Shown one piece after another: positions 23,213-35,624 of a stretch of DNA of 64,000 nucleotides. Position 1 is the first letter of the stretch. Every line of letters starts with the position of its first letter. The notes beneath the pieces are model-generated. The model worked only from the letters and a program-made list of their open reading frames with translations. It was not told where the DNA came from and did not search any database. The position numbers and the translations under genes were made by a program. The DNA lies in NCBI GenBank assembly GCA_014904845.1, contig MU119216.1:1-64000 (forward strand). The letters are read 5' to 3'. The DNA is from Acephala macrosclerotiorum (Eukaryota; Ascomycota; Leotiomycetes; Helotiales; Mollisiaceae).

Positions 23213-23918
23213 ATGGGCAATTCACCGAGCTCTCACAAGATCTCTGCCCAGGACAAGTAAGCGCTGGTAGAGCTCAATGGACATTCAACAGCTGACAAAG
23301 TACAGGGCGATCCTGGATATGAAGAATCAACGTGATAAACTACATCAATACCAGCGTCGCATTACAGTTCTTACCGACCGAGAGAAGGACGTAGCGAAGC
23401 AGATGCTAGCCAAGGGAGACAAGTCTAAGGCTTTGTTGGCATTACGGAGGAAGAAGTACCAAGAATCTTTGCTGGCAAAGACAGATGCACAACTGGAACA
23501 ACTGGAGAAGCTGACCAGCAGCGTGGAATTCGCCCTGGTGCAGAAAGATGTTGTTTTCGGATTACAGCAAGGGACCAGTGTACTACGAGAGATACATAAG
23601 GAAATGGGAGGAATCGATCATGTTGAGAAGTTGATGGGAGACACTGCTGATGCGATTGCGTATCAGAAGGTTAGTTTCATATACATCAGTTTCGGGTTAT
23701 TGTTAATATTCCATTAGGAAATTAGTGAGATGCTGGGCGGAAGAATCTCCAACCAAGATGAAGATGAAGTCGAGGATGAATTAGAGGCCCTCGAGGCAGA
23801 GGTCACAGGTGTTCCCTTACCTGAAGTACCAACCTCCGAACTGCCAAGCAAAGAGAGAGCCAAGGCGAGACAGAGAGAACGTGAGCAGGAGGAGCCAAGG
23901 GAGGCGATTCTGGCATAA
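23213..23918 (+). CDS. VPS20: ESCRT-III subunit Vps20 (CHMP6)
   Basis: Links ESCRT-II to ESCRT-III assembly on endosomes for multivesicular body sorting. Exons 23213-23256, 23306-23669 and 23718-23918 give 202 residues. MGNSPSS at the N-terminus is an N-myristoylation signal as in known Vps20. AILDMKNQRDKLHQYQ begins the basic helical Snf7 core. The C-terminal half is acidic (DEDEVEDELEALEAEV) and holds the autoinhibitory/MIM region. The first exon encodes only the myristoylated leader. Confidence 0.95.
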
Positions 23919-24432
23919 TTCGGTGATATTTGCATTGCGAGGCGTTTTATGCGCATTTTTGATCAGACCAATACCCTAGAATCAAGAGAAGACGGCGAGG
24001 AATGAAATATGAAGTTCAGAAGCACACAATAATGTTTACATGATTGACATGTGATTTGTACAATATGGACTGTTGCCATCTCGGAATACACTACAGAATG
24101 ATGCTCGTTGCCAGGCATCCTCAACGATCCCGGGCATTCTCACCATATAAACATTAATGAATCCTTCCGCCATGATACAATCCATGAACTCCAAGAACGC
24201 CCTTCCTAATGCTGGCAGTCCCAAACTCCTCGCTCATGCAAAAGCGACCGTGCTTGCTATTCTTCGAAGCGACACTTCAGCATTCCTTCCCATGATACCT
24301 TTTGTACATTGTTGCTCGCCATATTTACTCCTTCCAACATCCATTGGCGCGTCCGTTGTATTCATGGCTCCACAATAACACTCCTCCCTTCCTAGCTATG
24401 CACAAGCTTCCTCAATCCATTTCCAAGACAAA
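23919..24432. other. Gene-free stretch
   Basis: Convergent 3' flanks of VPS20 and the DUF2293 gene. Nothing recognised. Confidence 0.5.
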
Positions 24433-27412
24433 TTAGTCGATGATATAGACTGGCTGTCTCGCGTCCGCTGGTCGAATATATGGTGCGTTTCCTTGTGGAA
24501 GTGGGTATCGCTCTCGTGCAATTCTCACAGGCTCTCCAACAGGGTGTCGATAGTCCGGGACCGGGCGATCGTAGTCATATACTGGTTGGCTGTATTCCCT
24601 AGGATAGGAAATTTGATTAGCGGCTTTTCTATTAAATGAAAGTGAACACTTACATAGGTCTCTCGGCGTATCGAGTAGGAGACCTTGCCCGAGCCGTGGT
24701 TGATGGCGCTACAGACCTAGCTGGATAGTTCCCATGCGGTTGGAGATTTCCATGATAAACGCCATTTTGATAAGATCCTTCAGAGACAACATTGAAACCA
24801 CCTCTTGCTTGTGATGACGGTCCATCAAGACGAGACTGAGAGAAGCTATGAATGAAATCCTGATCTGGACCATTTGAGACAGGAACTCCGTGATACGAAC
24901 GAGATATTTGCTGGGAAACAGGATACTCTGGCGACCTCAAAGTACGAGCAGCGTGATCGTAACCAGGCTGAGCTTGTCGAGTATCACGTTCCACCACTTG
25001 AAATCCTTCATGCCCATTCATACTGGTCAAATTCCGCGTGATAGGACCATCAACATTGTAGTCACGAGCTGGCTGGGGATATTCTAGCGGCCGTTCACTA
25101 CGATCCTCAACTTTTCGTCCATACGCAGGCTCTACATCCACTCTCCTGGTGTATTCAGGCTGCGATGCAAAGGGCCTCGATTCTGGTGCGTTATAGATTG
25201 GAAGTCGCTCCCCAGTGACAGGGTCTGTATAGTACTCGGGTTCTCTCATCAAACCTTGAGCAGAATAACTTGACGCTGCAGGACGCCGTACTAGGAAATC
25301 CTCTGACTGAGTAGATGGTGCCGAGATCAAATGAGAATCAGAATGCGCAGCTGAAACACGAACATAATCACGAGATTGAATAGGTCTGAAAGAACCAGAA
25401 TCATCTTCGTAAACAACACGACGACGCTTTATCGGCGGAGTGTCATCATTGATGACAATCACCGAACGAGCTGCAGGGGACTGCAGGCGTTGGTCTATTA
25501 CTCGGCGAGGATAGAAATCCTGCGAGTGACTGAAAGTTTTGTGAGCGCTCGGCCGCTCATCTTTGTGAGGTGTGGCGATATCGCTTGAAGCTGTTTCAAT
25601 GGAAGGTAAAGGCATATCTTCCGGCCCACGTTTGAGCGGAGAACCTCTCACAACTTGTGATGGTCTTTGCTCCCTCATTATACGGGTGGGAGTCCCAAGT
25701 CGTTGAGGGACTTCTTGATAATATACGGGACGATCAGCATGGGATCTTACAGTTACCTCCTCTCTAGTAAATCCTTGGACTGGTCCCTGTTGTGAATAGT
25801 AAGCCTGTTCCTGTTAATGGGACTGAAATTAAAAGAGGAATATGATATGTTCACTTACTGGTCGTACGGCGTTCATCTGCTGCGTGTATTGGACGTCCTC
25901 CTTGCCGTACTGATAAGCAAGATTCGAAGGGCGTGTAACAGCAGGTTGGTGAGAAGGGTGATATGGCATGCTGTAGACTGGTGAAGCGACTGCGTTCTGA
26001 GGTCGTCTGATAGCTGGATCTTCAAACGGGATGCTTGTGAGACTCGGTCCAGATGCAGGGCGTTCTTGACGTCTGTGTACAGCGTCCTCCCAAGCTGCTT
26101 GATAACGCTTGAATCCGCGTTGTGCTTTCTTCTGTGGTTTTGGGTCCGCTTTTGACCGTGTACGAGATGAAATAGCGCCATTGTTGTCTCTCCGTGGGGG
26201 TTGACTTGTACTTGGTCCAGCTAACGGTCTGGGCTGATTGTTTGATGCTGGCATAGATCTTTGTTGATTCCTGGAGACTGGCAATGAAGGGACTTCGGGA
26301 GAGCTTGCAGAGGTGACTTCACCTTCTTCATCAGAGCTATCGTCGTCATCCGAACTGTCGCTCTCATTCTCCGAGTCGGTGATAATGACGACCTCACGAA
26401 GGATTTCGTCCATCTGGTCTCTGCCTGTTTCCTCATCTCCTCGCCATTTGACAAGGACGTCAAGGCATACTGGCTCGACGGCCTTTCGTGCATTCATCCA
26501 TGATGTCTCTCGCAGAAGTTTGTCGTATCTTGTATGGGTGTGCCTGATATGAGCAAGAACTGCCAACTGGACTCGACGAGACAATGGAATGTTAGTTTGT
26601 AACCCGACAGTAGGCTCACCATGAAACATAGCACCCTTCTTGAATGCGTGTTCGATGATCATCGTACGGTCTGTGTTTGGTATTCGTGGGAAGAGATCGC
26701 GTATCGCTCCGTCTGCCTGTTGATTGATCTCATCCTGAGACTCGGGAATTGGTTCTATGAATCCTGGTCTTGTGTTCGGTTTTGAAATGACGGTCTCGCC
26801 GATGATCTCACGGGCTTCTTCAACGATCATTTCTCGAAAATGGTAGCCTGTTCGATGGATGTGTTCGGAAATTTTCGAATTCTCTTCTTTCCACATCTGA
26901 AAAACCGTCAATCAGGGCGCCTATGGAGAATAGAAGATACACTTACCGAGACGATGAATATCATGGCATCTCTTTCTCGCGAGAGCTCTTTGCATTTGTT
27001 GGTCATGATCGGGTCTCCGATCGGGACGAATGTGAATCCCGGTGGCGGGTTTTGGTCATCGGTAACCTGTCGCGAGATTAGTTGTTATGAGTGATAAAAT
27101 CGAAAAATTACCTACCGTGAACTCGAGTTTCTTCTCTTTTCTCTCTGGATTGTCGGCGAATTCAAAGTATGACTGGTACTTGGACTTAACCTTGGGTAGA
27201 TCAAGTTTCGCGACCAAGTGCGACGGAGCTGGGGCAGCCCAGTCATCCGCAGTATAATTTCTCTTTTCTTTCTTGCGACGCTCCAACTTGCGGATGCGAC
27301 GCTCATCCTTGGTTAAGGGCCGCCCGTCTTTGGTTGTTCGGGTGACTCGACCTCCTTTTTTGCTGAGAGTTGCTTGGGCCATGCCAGCCTGCACCTTCTT
27401 CTTTTTCGCCAT
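24433..27412 (-). CDS. DUF2293-domain protein with long disordered tail
   Basis: Exons 27412-27116, 27066-26947, 26896-25859, 25810-24654 and 24598-24433 give 925 residues; all junctions keep frame. The N-terminus is very basic (MAKKKKVQAGM, RRIRKLERRKKEKRN) and may be a nuclear signal. The DUF2293 domain (about 200-290) contains DLFPRIPNTDRTMIIEHAF and VQLAVLAHIRHTHTRYD. After an acidic stretch (SDSSDDDDSSDEEGE) the remainder is low-complexity, rich in R, P, S, Y and Q. The function of DUF2293 is not established; a nuclear role is my inference. The last exon (VYDYDRPVPDY...YIID) was found by splicing past the apparent stop at 24650. Confidence 0.85.
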
Positions 27413-28202
27413 CGCAATGATATTTCAACTCACCATGTTCAGCTCTGCGTATGTTAGTGGGCGTACAAGCGCTGGCTTGTACAATATGAAGTCTCTGTAG
27501 AGATCACCAGCAGGAAATGCGTGGTGGTTGAAAGAAAACGTGTCTCGTTCAAAATGCTGCGAGAAAGACAAGGTTCGACAGTGCAGCCGCTGGGGTTTTA
27601 AATGCCTCGTTCTGCTTTGCAAGTACGCTAGTCTCGAAGAATATAAAAGCACACGTGATCATGAACTGCTTGCCAATCCTCGAAGTTCCGGCTTCATGGT
27701 GAACTTGTCGAAGCCTTTTAGTGATGCGAAGGTAATTTCCATGTTGTTTCCCTATATGATCATGCACCAGTTTGTCGTTGACATTCTAAACTTCAAGATT
27801 ATTCCAGAATACTTGTACTCTCATGGTGGGAAACGCTGTTACTCGAATGATCATGAGGGGTCTCAAATCATCCAATAAGAAAGACAATCACTGCATCGGG
27901 CGGCTGCCTGCCTAAGATTCTCCTTGTGACTTGACATGATTTGATACTTTGATTTCTTGTACTAGGTACTGAAATCCCTGCTTTCCAATCTTGGATATGA
28001 TATTTGGCCTCCGACAACGTGGATATTTGCCCCCATGATAAACCCCTTCCAAATCAAGCCCTTGTGGTTTATAGCTTCGTTTTGTTGCTGTCGTGTATCG
28101 CAAAGCTTGCGTCTCCCACGTCTATTTACAGACATGACCACTCATGTCAACATATATCCAATACATGAATTCGAATAGCTGAACCGTAAAATGCACCCAA
28201 AC
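27413..28202. other. Gene-free stretch
   Basis: Upstream of the DUF2293 gene and downstream of the carrier gene. A 116-codon plus-strand frame (27528-27878) lacks domain, codon bias and splice support. I do not call it. Confidence 0.45.
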
Positions 28203-29405
28203 TCAGTAGTCCTCCATAGCATTTATTTGTTTTTTGATGAACTCGAAAGCTGAAAAGAAAATCGAATTGACAACACATGAACGACCCATTGAAACTCCTA
28301 GTCCCCGATACATCCTTTTGTTGAAAAATTGAATCTTTGGCGCTTTCTCGACCTTCTCTCCTCTGCAGTGTGTAAGACAATTCCTTTGATAAATGCTCTT
28401 GGCTGAGTCGATTGGATATATCAAAGCCCAACTGGCCACACCACATAAGCCACCTGCAAGAACGACAGCGACGGGATTGGTTGGAGATGAGTCCCCACGA
28501 AATGTTGTCAAGAGCTGCTTGCAACTCTCATAGGTCATGAAATAGATTGCTGTGCCCAACGTATCTCTCACTAACGGATATGAGCTTTGTTTCTGTGGAA
28601 CTAACGGACGTACTTACGAAGATGAAGATTGAACCCGGAATAAAGTCCAGAAATCCCACGGTGTTTAACGATATTCTTCGCTGTCTTGAAAGTGCCCTTG
28701 TTCTGATAGCTAGCGGCTACTGCCCTGCCGTTCAATGGATCGGAGACGCTCGAAGCACCAGTGCTGTCAGCCATGAGAACTGACACCTGAGCACTTAGTT
28801 TTGTCAGTTCGAAAGGGCCTATGCCACTGTCAGCTGCGTCCCGCACAAATTTCGGACCGTCCTACTCACAAGCCACCAGTGTAATGAATGACCCCGCTGT
28901 TGCTCCTGCAGCCCCAAAGCATGCAATTGTAGAAAACGTAGGATATGTTCCCGGTGTGTTGACATGGACCAAGGGGTCGAATCCGAAGTTCCGGGAGAAC
29001 CAAGCAGCATAGGTATATTTAGACTTTTGGTAAACTGAGAACGAGACTGTTCGAACCAAGGCAATGGATGCCATGGGAGCTGTGACCCCTCGAAAGAAAC
29101 CCCGCCACCTCTCCGTTCTATATGTGTGTCGAACGCAGTCCGTGAAGTTGTCGTATTTGTATGTTTGCATTCGAGTCTTGACACTGTCGAGGGGGAACTT
29201 CCTTTTGGTCAGCATGTACCAATTGATTGATAAAAGTAAGACAAACAGCAGCGAAAGTGCTGAGAATGCTGGCAGATGAAGCAGCTATCTCAGTCCGATA
29301 TCTCTTCGCCCATTTCTTCTGTTGGCCTTCCGGCTTCAATGTCGATGCTTCTGACAGTCTTTGCTCATCGATTCCACCTTGCGGGCTAGACTTCGCGGGC
29401 ATCAT
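28203..29405 (-). CDS. Mitochondrial carrier family (SLC25) protein
   Basis: Inner mitochondrial membrane solute carrier. Exons 29405-29247, 29197-28870, 28818-28618 and 28570-28203 give 351 residues. Three repeats of about 100 residues carry the signature PxD/ExxK: FPLDSVKTRMQ in repeat 1, ACPFELTKLSAQ in repeat 2 and IYPIDSAKSIYQ in repeat 3. Each is followed by the G...G-type helix. LLRDTLGTAIYFMTYES is restored by splicing. It resembles the carnitine/ornithine branch most, but I cannot name the substrate. The 50-residue N-terminal extension is polar. Confidence 0.9.
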
Positions 29406-30313
29406 GGCAAGTATACAGTTTCACCGGCGAGAGACTCGAGGTCTCTTCAGCGCGGTCCCGATAAGGCCAGAAACCAGGGATAGTCCATGAAGTCCTCTGT
29501 TCGATCGTGAATCGAAAAGAGAAGAGGTTGACTGCTTGTCTTGCAGCCGCGAGAGGCGATGTATCGAAAAGTTGATTCAGGTATGCGGGGTTCGAAGTAT
29601 GTACGAAGAAACAACGAGTTGAATGCGAGTTGTAGAGACGGTAGGGATCACACCGGCCACTTCTAAGCGGGCTTTCACAAGACAAAAGTACCGGGCGTCA
29701 TGGCTTTTAATCGACTGGGGTTGCAGCGGGCTGTGGGTAACTTTAGCCCATTCTTGGAGTGATAATAGGACTGATGAGACCACTTAATCGCCCTATTTTC
29801 TCTCGCTTGTTTCACCTGCATACATAAACGCCAGCAAAATGCTCCGCTCACGCCTACTAACTCAACCCCTCCTTCGAACACCCTCTCGTTCCTGTTGCAC
29901 CAGCTTGAATGCAGTCAGATTACGGTACAGCTACGATACAGATATATATTACACAGTATTAGCACGCGATCTCAAAGGCCCAAGATCGCCATTCTTCCGT
30001 AATCCTAGCAAGTGGCGCCCAACCAGGTATTCATTCATTCTAATTGGATCTGCTTTGCAGACGACCTCTCATCAAGCGCGAGATAATCTCTAGATACCGT
30101 ATATGGACAGAGCTCAGCACGTACCATACATCCTACGTATCACTTCATTTCGGTGATAAGAAAGCTGATATACCTGTTTCATGAAATGGCGATCGACTCC
30201 TGAGAGAATAGGGGACCATACGCTAGTTGCGCCATTTATTCAATTTGTTGGACCTGGAGTTGCGCCATTTCGACGCAAATACCGCTTTGGTCTTCAACGA
30301 CCGCATGCCAACC
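29406..30313. other. Gene-free stretch with one doubtful small frame
   Basis: Carrier promoter side plus spacer. An 84-codon plus-strand frame at 29839-30093 starts with an arginine-rich, mitochondrial-presequence-like segment (MLRSRLLTQPLLRTPSRS). It has no recognisable mature protein and no good intron. It could be a remnant of a mitochondrial protein gene or chance. Confidence 0.3.
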
Positions 30314-32104
30314 TCAAATTCGTCTGCTCATTCTGACTCGCGTTTGCGATTTGGGATTTGCACTACCAGTACCGTTGTAAAAGCTCTGTGGTATGTTCCA
30401 TTTTCCACCTACTGGCGTGAAGTCCCAGACAGAGATCAGTCCAGCCACGAATATCATCACCTCCCTCTCTGCAAAGAACCTTCCCTTACAAACGCTGTGC
30501 CCACCACCGAATGCAAACAGATGAAGTATGTCCACGGTCGTCTTCTTGGGATCCTGCTCATCTGGTACCAGGTATCGCCCGGGCTTGAACACTGAAGGCT
30601 CTTCCCAAAGTCGTTCATCCATCTGGAGCGTTGCTTCAGGAATGACCAGGAAATCTCCAGCCTTGACATGATACTTCTGAGGCCTTGGCTTGCCAAATTT
30701 CGCAGCATCTTCAGCACTTTCTGTGAGGTCAAGATCCTGGAGGACCTTCTTATACGACGTTCCAGCGGTATATAGACGCATTGCCTCAAAGAAGGACCCT
30801 TTGAGGGTGGGACAATTCTTAAGTAGACCTTCGACGTCCAGTTTCAAGGAGCCGCCATCAGAACCGCTTCCAACTTTTGCGTAAGGTCTGATCTCCTTCT
30901 GAATACTCTCCAACAGGTCTGGGCTGGAGATAATGTTGAGTAGCAACCAAAAGATGACTTTGTTTGCCTAATGGTGGTTAGCCTAATGTTTCATAGCAAA
31001 ATCTGAGGAAGTAACTCACATTGACCATGAGTCCCCAATAGATTGAAACGGTCGATGAGATAGCAAATAGTTCATCGGAATCGATTTTCTGCAGCGCTCG
31101 AAGCCGCAAACGCATCGTCTCAGACACATCAGAAAGATCTTCCCACTTGCCCACTGTTTCCCTTCCATTCAACATATCCATGGCAGCATGGTTCCATTCC
31201 CCGACTGCGGCGTTAATCCGTGAACGGGCAGCTTTAGCTTTCGCTACACCTCGCGTTACGTGTGGGATACCTGTCAATAAAGCATTGAAGCCGCTATCAA
31301 ATGCCCATAGATCTTGCATGATCTCTGGATTGTTATCGAGGAATGCTTTCCCCATCAGAGCTGTGCCTGCAATGTCTCCAACAAAGTTTATAGTTAGAGC
31401 GAAAAGGTCAACTTCGACGACAGACTTCTCCATCGGCACAACTCTAGCGTAGCGTTCCCATTCGAACTGGCTGGCTCGTTCTGAGGAAAAGGTGAACAGG
31501 CGAGGCGTACGTTCTTCCACAAGCTGAGCCGTTCTGTTTGTCGCAGTGGAAAGGAAGGGCTCTTTCATGAGAGAATTGAAAGTGGAGTGAACGGTGCGCC
31601 ATCTTTCTGTCCCAAGATTTCTCGCAGCACCTCCATCACCGAAGTATTTATCGTGGATCCAGTGTATGAAGTCCTCCGATGCGAGCACCGTAGGTCGTTG
31701 CAGAAAGATCTGTCTTGCGAGAGAAGGCATGAGGACAAAGTTGTGTTGTGAGCCCATCAAGTGTAACCCGAAAATGCCATCAGTGCTTGTATCTCTATAA
31801 CTACATTAGTCATGAGCATTATAGGTAACATGAGTTAAATTGACCTTCCCCAGGCAAGCAAATCGTCGAAAGACCAGGCGAAAGATGGTGCATGGCCGAT
31901 GTAGGGAATCCAATACGGCAGAATTGGGATCTTCTTTTCAGATGGGCTAGTGTTATGTTGCTCTCTGAATTTTGCGTAAGCAGTCCATGTGCGCGTGAAT
32001 GTAACAAGAAGTGCCAGTGATGCAAAAATAGTCAGAAAAGGAGCAGCGTGAGCCTGTGCTGCAACCCATGAAAGGGCTGTTGTTAGTGGTGATGTCTCAC
32101 CCAT
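30314..32104 (-). CDS. Cytochrome P450, CYP7/CYP8-like (prostacyclin-synthase class)
   Basis: ER-anchored haem enzyme. Exons 32104-31845, 31794-31020 and 30967-30314 give 562 residues. An N-terminal membrane anchor (APFLTIFASLALLVTF), K-helix EAMR (406-409), and haem loop FAFGGGHSVCKGR (Cys505) are present. The I-helix reads YWGLMVNANKVIFWLLL and lacks the usual A/G-G-x-D/E-T oxygen-activation motif. CYP7 and CYP8 enzymes also have an altered I-helix followed by FWLL. The reaction could thus be a sterol or fatty-acid hydroxylation, or an isomerase-type rearrangement. No biosynthetic cluster adjoins. The ATG at 32104 is the first in frame. Confidence 0.88.
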
Positions 32105-32350
32105 GACTGTTCGATGCCAAGACAGACTATAAATAAGGAGATGAAAAGAGTTGAGCAATGTAGCACAAACAAGACTGTAAAAAGAGAGGTTCTTGGAGAT
32201 ATTATACCCGCCACCACGACATTCTCGTATAGCATATCAAGGATGCTTGTCTCCAACCTAAGTGCTTATTTGGATATTGAAGATAGAGACATCACCATTC
32301 AAGTACTGATTGGTCAAAGATACGATCTTTAATAGAAGCTTCACGTCCTA

Positions 32351-33094
32351 CTCGTATCGTCGGGGCAACCGCCAACCGCCTAACCAAAAAATCGCGACTT
32401 TTTTAAAAACACTATAACTTTGCCAAACCTTAATAGATTTGGGTCCAGTCAAAGTAGAATTGTTCGCTCATTTAAGCGCTATTCTCTTATATTGATTTCC
32501 AAATGGAGAGTGTGTCCATTCCCTAATATTACAAGCTCCCAAACACCCACTCCCCACCAAAGCTCACGACAGCGACTATTCCACCTTCTCAAAACTCTTT
32601 ATCCTACTTCTACGGAGGTACAGCACAGCCCATAAGTATTTGAACAGCACTAGCAGGGGCACCCATGATGTAAACACAACTTACCCCAAGTAGGAAATGA
32701 AAAGGCTCGGTAGGCTTTATTATACTGCTTAACAGAGATAAGTGCTTGATCGCCACGGTAGCCCTTGCTAGTACTGTTCAAATACTTATGGGCTGTACCT
32801 CCGTAAGGCCTCACTTCTTGCTAGAAGCACCGCAGCACCTTTAGCACCCTTAGTAGCACTGCTCTTAACAATACCGCTGCCCTTTGCCCTCTGCCTTATT
32901 CGCCGTAGCCAACTCCTTCCTAACCCTCAATATTAGCATGTATTTATAACGCTGCGAAATAAAACCCGCTTCGTGGAATTATAGTATCAACCTTCGCGCA
33001 TCTTTTACAGGTCGAATAATGCAAATAAGTGTTATCGCTGCAATTTTTTGGTTGGGCGGTTGGTGAGACTGGGCGCTTGCCCTGACGATACGAG
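32351..33094. mobile_element. Non-autonomous TA-flanked inverted-repeat element, about 744 bp
   Basis: The left end CTCGTATCGTCGGGGCAA (from 32351) recurs inverted at the right end (to 33094) with one mismatch over those 18 bases. The arms stay similar for about 50-60 bp, including the run CCAACCGCC(T/C)AACCAAAAAA, with a short gap in the left arm. TA lies directly outside both ends (32349-32350 and 33095-33096). There is no transposase inside. This fits a Tc1/mariner-type miniature element. Confidence 0.75.
32613..32803. mobile_element. Miniature inverted-repeat element (191 bp), nested in the larger one
   Basis: Left arm 32613-32660 and right arm 32761-32803 are inverted copies starting CGGAGGTACAGC. 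They share CCATAAGTATTTGAACAG. The left arm carries an extra ACAGC. TA flanks both sides (32611-32612 and 32804-32805). It is too short to encode anything, so it is a typical MITE. Confidence 0.85.
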
Positions 33095-33679
33095 TATCGC
33101 GGGGCACCGAGAATAAAGTTGAAAAGCTAAGTGCAAAGTTTCCACAACATCCGCATGAAGTAATTTGAGCTTGACTAAAATCATCCTATGGCAGACTAGC
33201 CAAAGAATCGTTGAATATCGTGTTTCGATGGCCAATGAGAGCAATGCCTTCATTCAAGCTAAAAGATGACAGGTTAGCTATTGTGATACGCACCCGAAAG
33301 AGTCCATAAGAGTTGCTGCTCTTGGCTGAGAAATGATCCAGTCCAGCCAGCTCTTGGCTGGCCGACAACGACTTGAGAGAAGCGTCTCAATTGTTTTCAG
33401 ATTCACTTCTATAGACGTTGGAGAAATATTGAGCCTCCAAGATGAATTTGGGAAATTGAGGGTTTTCACGTGATGGATGGTGCTAACTTTACGCATGACG
33501 CACCGCCACAAAAGTCAAGCCACCGCGTCAGGCCTTCCTCCTTGAACGCGACGACTACATACGATATCCATTAGGCATCAGAGTTGGGGGAAAGAATCTC
33601 TTCCCTTCGAGAGCCATTGACAAAAGAAAATCATTCGAATCAAGAATAGTCTGAACACTGTGTTCGAAACGACAACACC

Positions 33680-35163
33680 ATGTCTGGAACAACGAAAACT
33701 ACGGATAGTGAAGTAAGCTTGACACATGTTGGAGACTGCATTCATGCACTATTTCAAGCTTCCAAGAACCTTCTAACAACCATCTTCTAGGTCAAAGGTC
33801 TAACTGCAGAATCACCCACAACCGCCAAACCTTTCTCGATGGACGACGACGATGTTCAAGAATCAGGCGTGTTGAGCGGCGATGCGCCAGCTGCAACAAA
33901 GCACGCAACAGTCGAAGATGAACCTCCTGCGAAGCCTCCTCGTCCACTCAGTCCCCAGAAGCAAGCCGAAAATACATTGAAAGAAGCATTCCCAAGCATC
34001 GATGCCGCTGTCGTCAAAGCCGTCTTGATGGCCAGTGGTGGTCGCGTTGAGCCAGCCTTCAATGCTTTGCTTGGTCAGTCCGCCATAGCAGAACACCTTC
34101 TTTTACCTTACTAACTTCACCGTACAGGCATGTCAGACCCTGATGCCGTACGAGAGCCAACCCCCCCACCACAACCTCCCCGACCTCAAGCTCAACGCGT
34201 GGGATCCACCCCGCAGTCACAACTCGAAGCCGATGAGCAATATGCTCGCCAGCTTGCGGAACATTATGGCGGCGGATGGGGAAGTGGTGAAGGGCCTCGT
34301 AACACCAGTAGAGGAGCTCAACCTCGCCGGCAGCAGACTGGGCTCAGACCAAATGAGAATTATCAAGAGAATGAGCGTAGCTTCATTGATGATGATCTGC
34401 CAGTAATCAGAGATAACTTGAAGAAAGGATTTCTCGAGACACAGAGCAAAGTCAATGGTTGGATTACCAATTTAAAGAAGCGAATTGACGGTGAAGATCT
34501 TGATGAACCACAACAAGGTTATGCATCTGGCTCATCCAATCAATATCGTCAACGCAGAAGTGGTGATGGTAGACAGAGTGGAGACTATGCCCGTTATGAT
34601 GCCGACCCTGAGGTATTGAGTGACGACTTCGCGGGTATTCAGATGAACGCAGATGGCAGTAAGTGACATTGTCAAAGCTTCCTTGATCATGGTCTAACGC
34701 AGACGCAGCTCCCGCACATAAGCAACGTTCCACACGTCCTCTTGCCAACCCGGATCTCTTCAAACCCACCCCTGTTGCTCCCAAGTCATCTGATGGTCGA
34801 AAAGTCTCGTTCCAGGGTGGTCCACCGGAAGAGATGGACATTTATCGTACTTCTCCAAAGCTTGGGGCCAAGGAGAATGCGCCACCATCAGGCAAGCAAA
34901 GCAAGTGGCAACCCTTATCAATTGTTGATCCAAGCCCCATCGGCGAAGCTGAGAACGATCCATTCAGTCTTGGAGACAGTGAAGATGAGAAAGAGTCCAA
35001 AGATCGCGTTGGCGGAAAGGAGGTCAAGATGGACGACGCTGAGAGACTCAAGAAAGCTGCTGCCGAAGCAATGGCTGACAATATTGGCGAGCCAATACGG
35101 AAGCCAGAGACGATTAGCACTAAGGACAAGGTCGCTGACGAAAAGCTGACCGGAAAGTCCTGA
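33680..35163 (+). CDS. CUE-domain ubiquitin-binding protein (Cue5-like)
   Basis: Exons 33680-33712, 33791-34073, 34128-34658 and 34709-35163 give 433 residues. The CUE domain is at about 66-109: AENTLKEAFPSIDAAVVKAVLMASGGRVEPAFNALLGMSDP carries the F-P motif and the closing leucine pair that contact ubiquitin. The remainder is disordered and charged. A conserved helix-like region (FIDDDLPVIRDNLKKGFLETQSKVNGWI) sits in the middle. In yeast, Cue5 is an autophagy receptor for ubiquitinated aggregates; the same role is inferred here from domain layout and length. Confidence 0.87.
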
Positions 35164-35618
35164 GCGTGAAGGGTGGGTGGTTGATGAACGTCCTGTGTTT
35201 ACTAGCGGTCTATTTCCTCATGCGAAGGTCAATGATACCGTGTGGTTTGCTCTCACAATTGAATTCTATCTTGGTCTCAAAGTATGAATGTACCGATTAA
35301 GTGTGTAAAGACTTCCTATTGACGTATTGCCAGCACATCCAGGCCATTTCATTGGACGCTAAATCCAGCCTTCTTATGGCGACATGAGCGCGAGTCGATT
35401 CCTCCCTCAGCCTCGTATTCTAGATGATGTACAAGTAGCCATGCAACAGCTTTCAAGATCGCCCTTGACATTAACGCTGTCACTCATAAACCCACAACTC
35501 TCAGCGACTCGAGCTGCAATTCAAGCTTCTATGCCCCTGACTCGGTTTCACATATTTTCTTAGCCCCTCATTCTCAGCCTTGTGATCGGGATGTCGTAGC
35601 CTTGCGCCCCTCCATCGC

Positions 35619-35624
35619 CACGTG
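35619..35624. promoter_or_regulatory. CACGTG box upstream of PHO81
   Basis: CACGTG in the context GCCACGTGCG, about 700 bp before the PHO81 start. A candidate site for a Pho4/NUC-1-type bHLH regulator. Confidence 0.45.

Larger units (their letters stand above)
32105..33679. other. Gene-free stretch carrying nested miniature transposons
   Basis: About 1.57 kb between the P450 and CUE genes. Roughly half is occupied by a TA-flanked inverted-repeat element with a second one inside it. No protein-coding gene is seen; the remaining DNA (33100-33679) is the CUE-gene upstream region. Confidence 0.6.

Noticed and set aside
27528..27878. 116-codon plus-strand frame
   Set aside because: No domain, no coding bias, no splice partners; it lies over the DUF2293 promoter.
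5963..32104. A terpenoid biosynthetic cluster formed by MFS, GGPP synthase, MBOAT and P450 genes
   Set aside because: These genes are spread over 26 kb and interleaved with housekeeping genes (CDC14, RIX7, VPS20). There is no terpene cyclase or PKS/NRPS, and the GGPP synthase looks like the primary enzyme.
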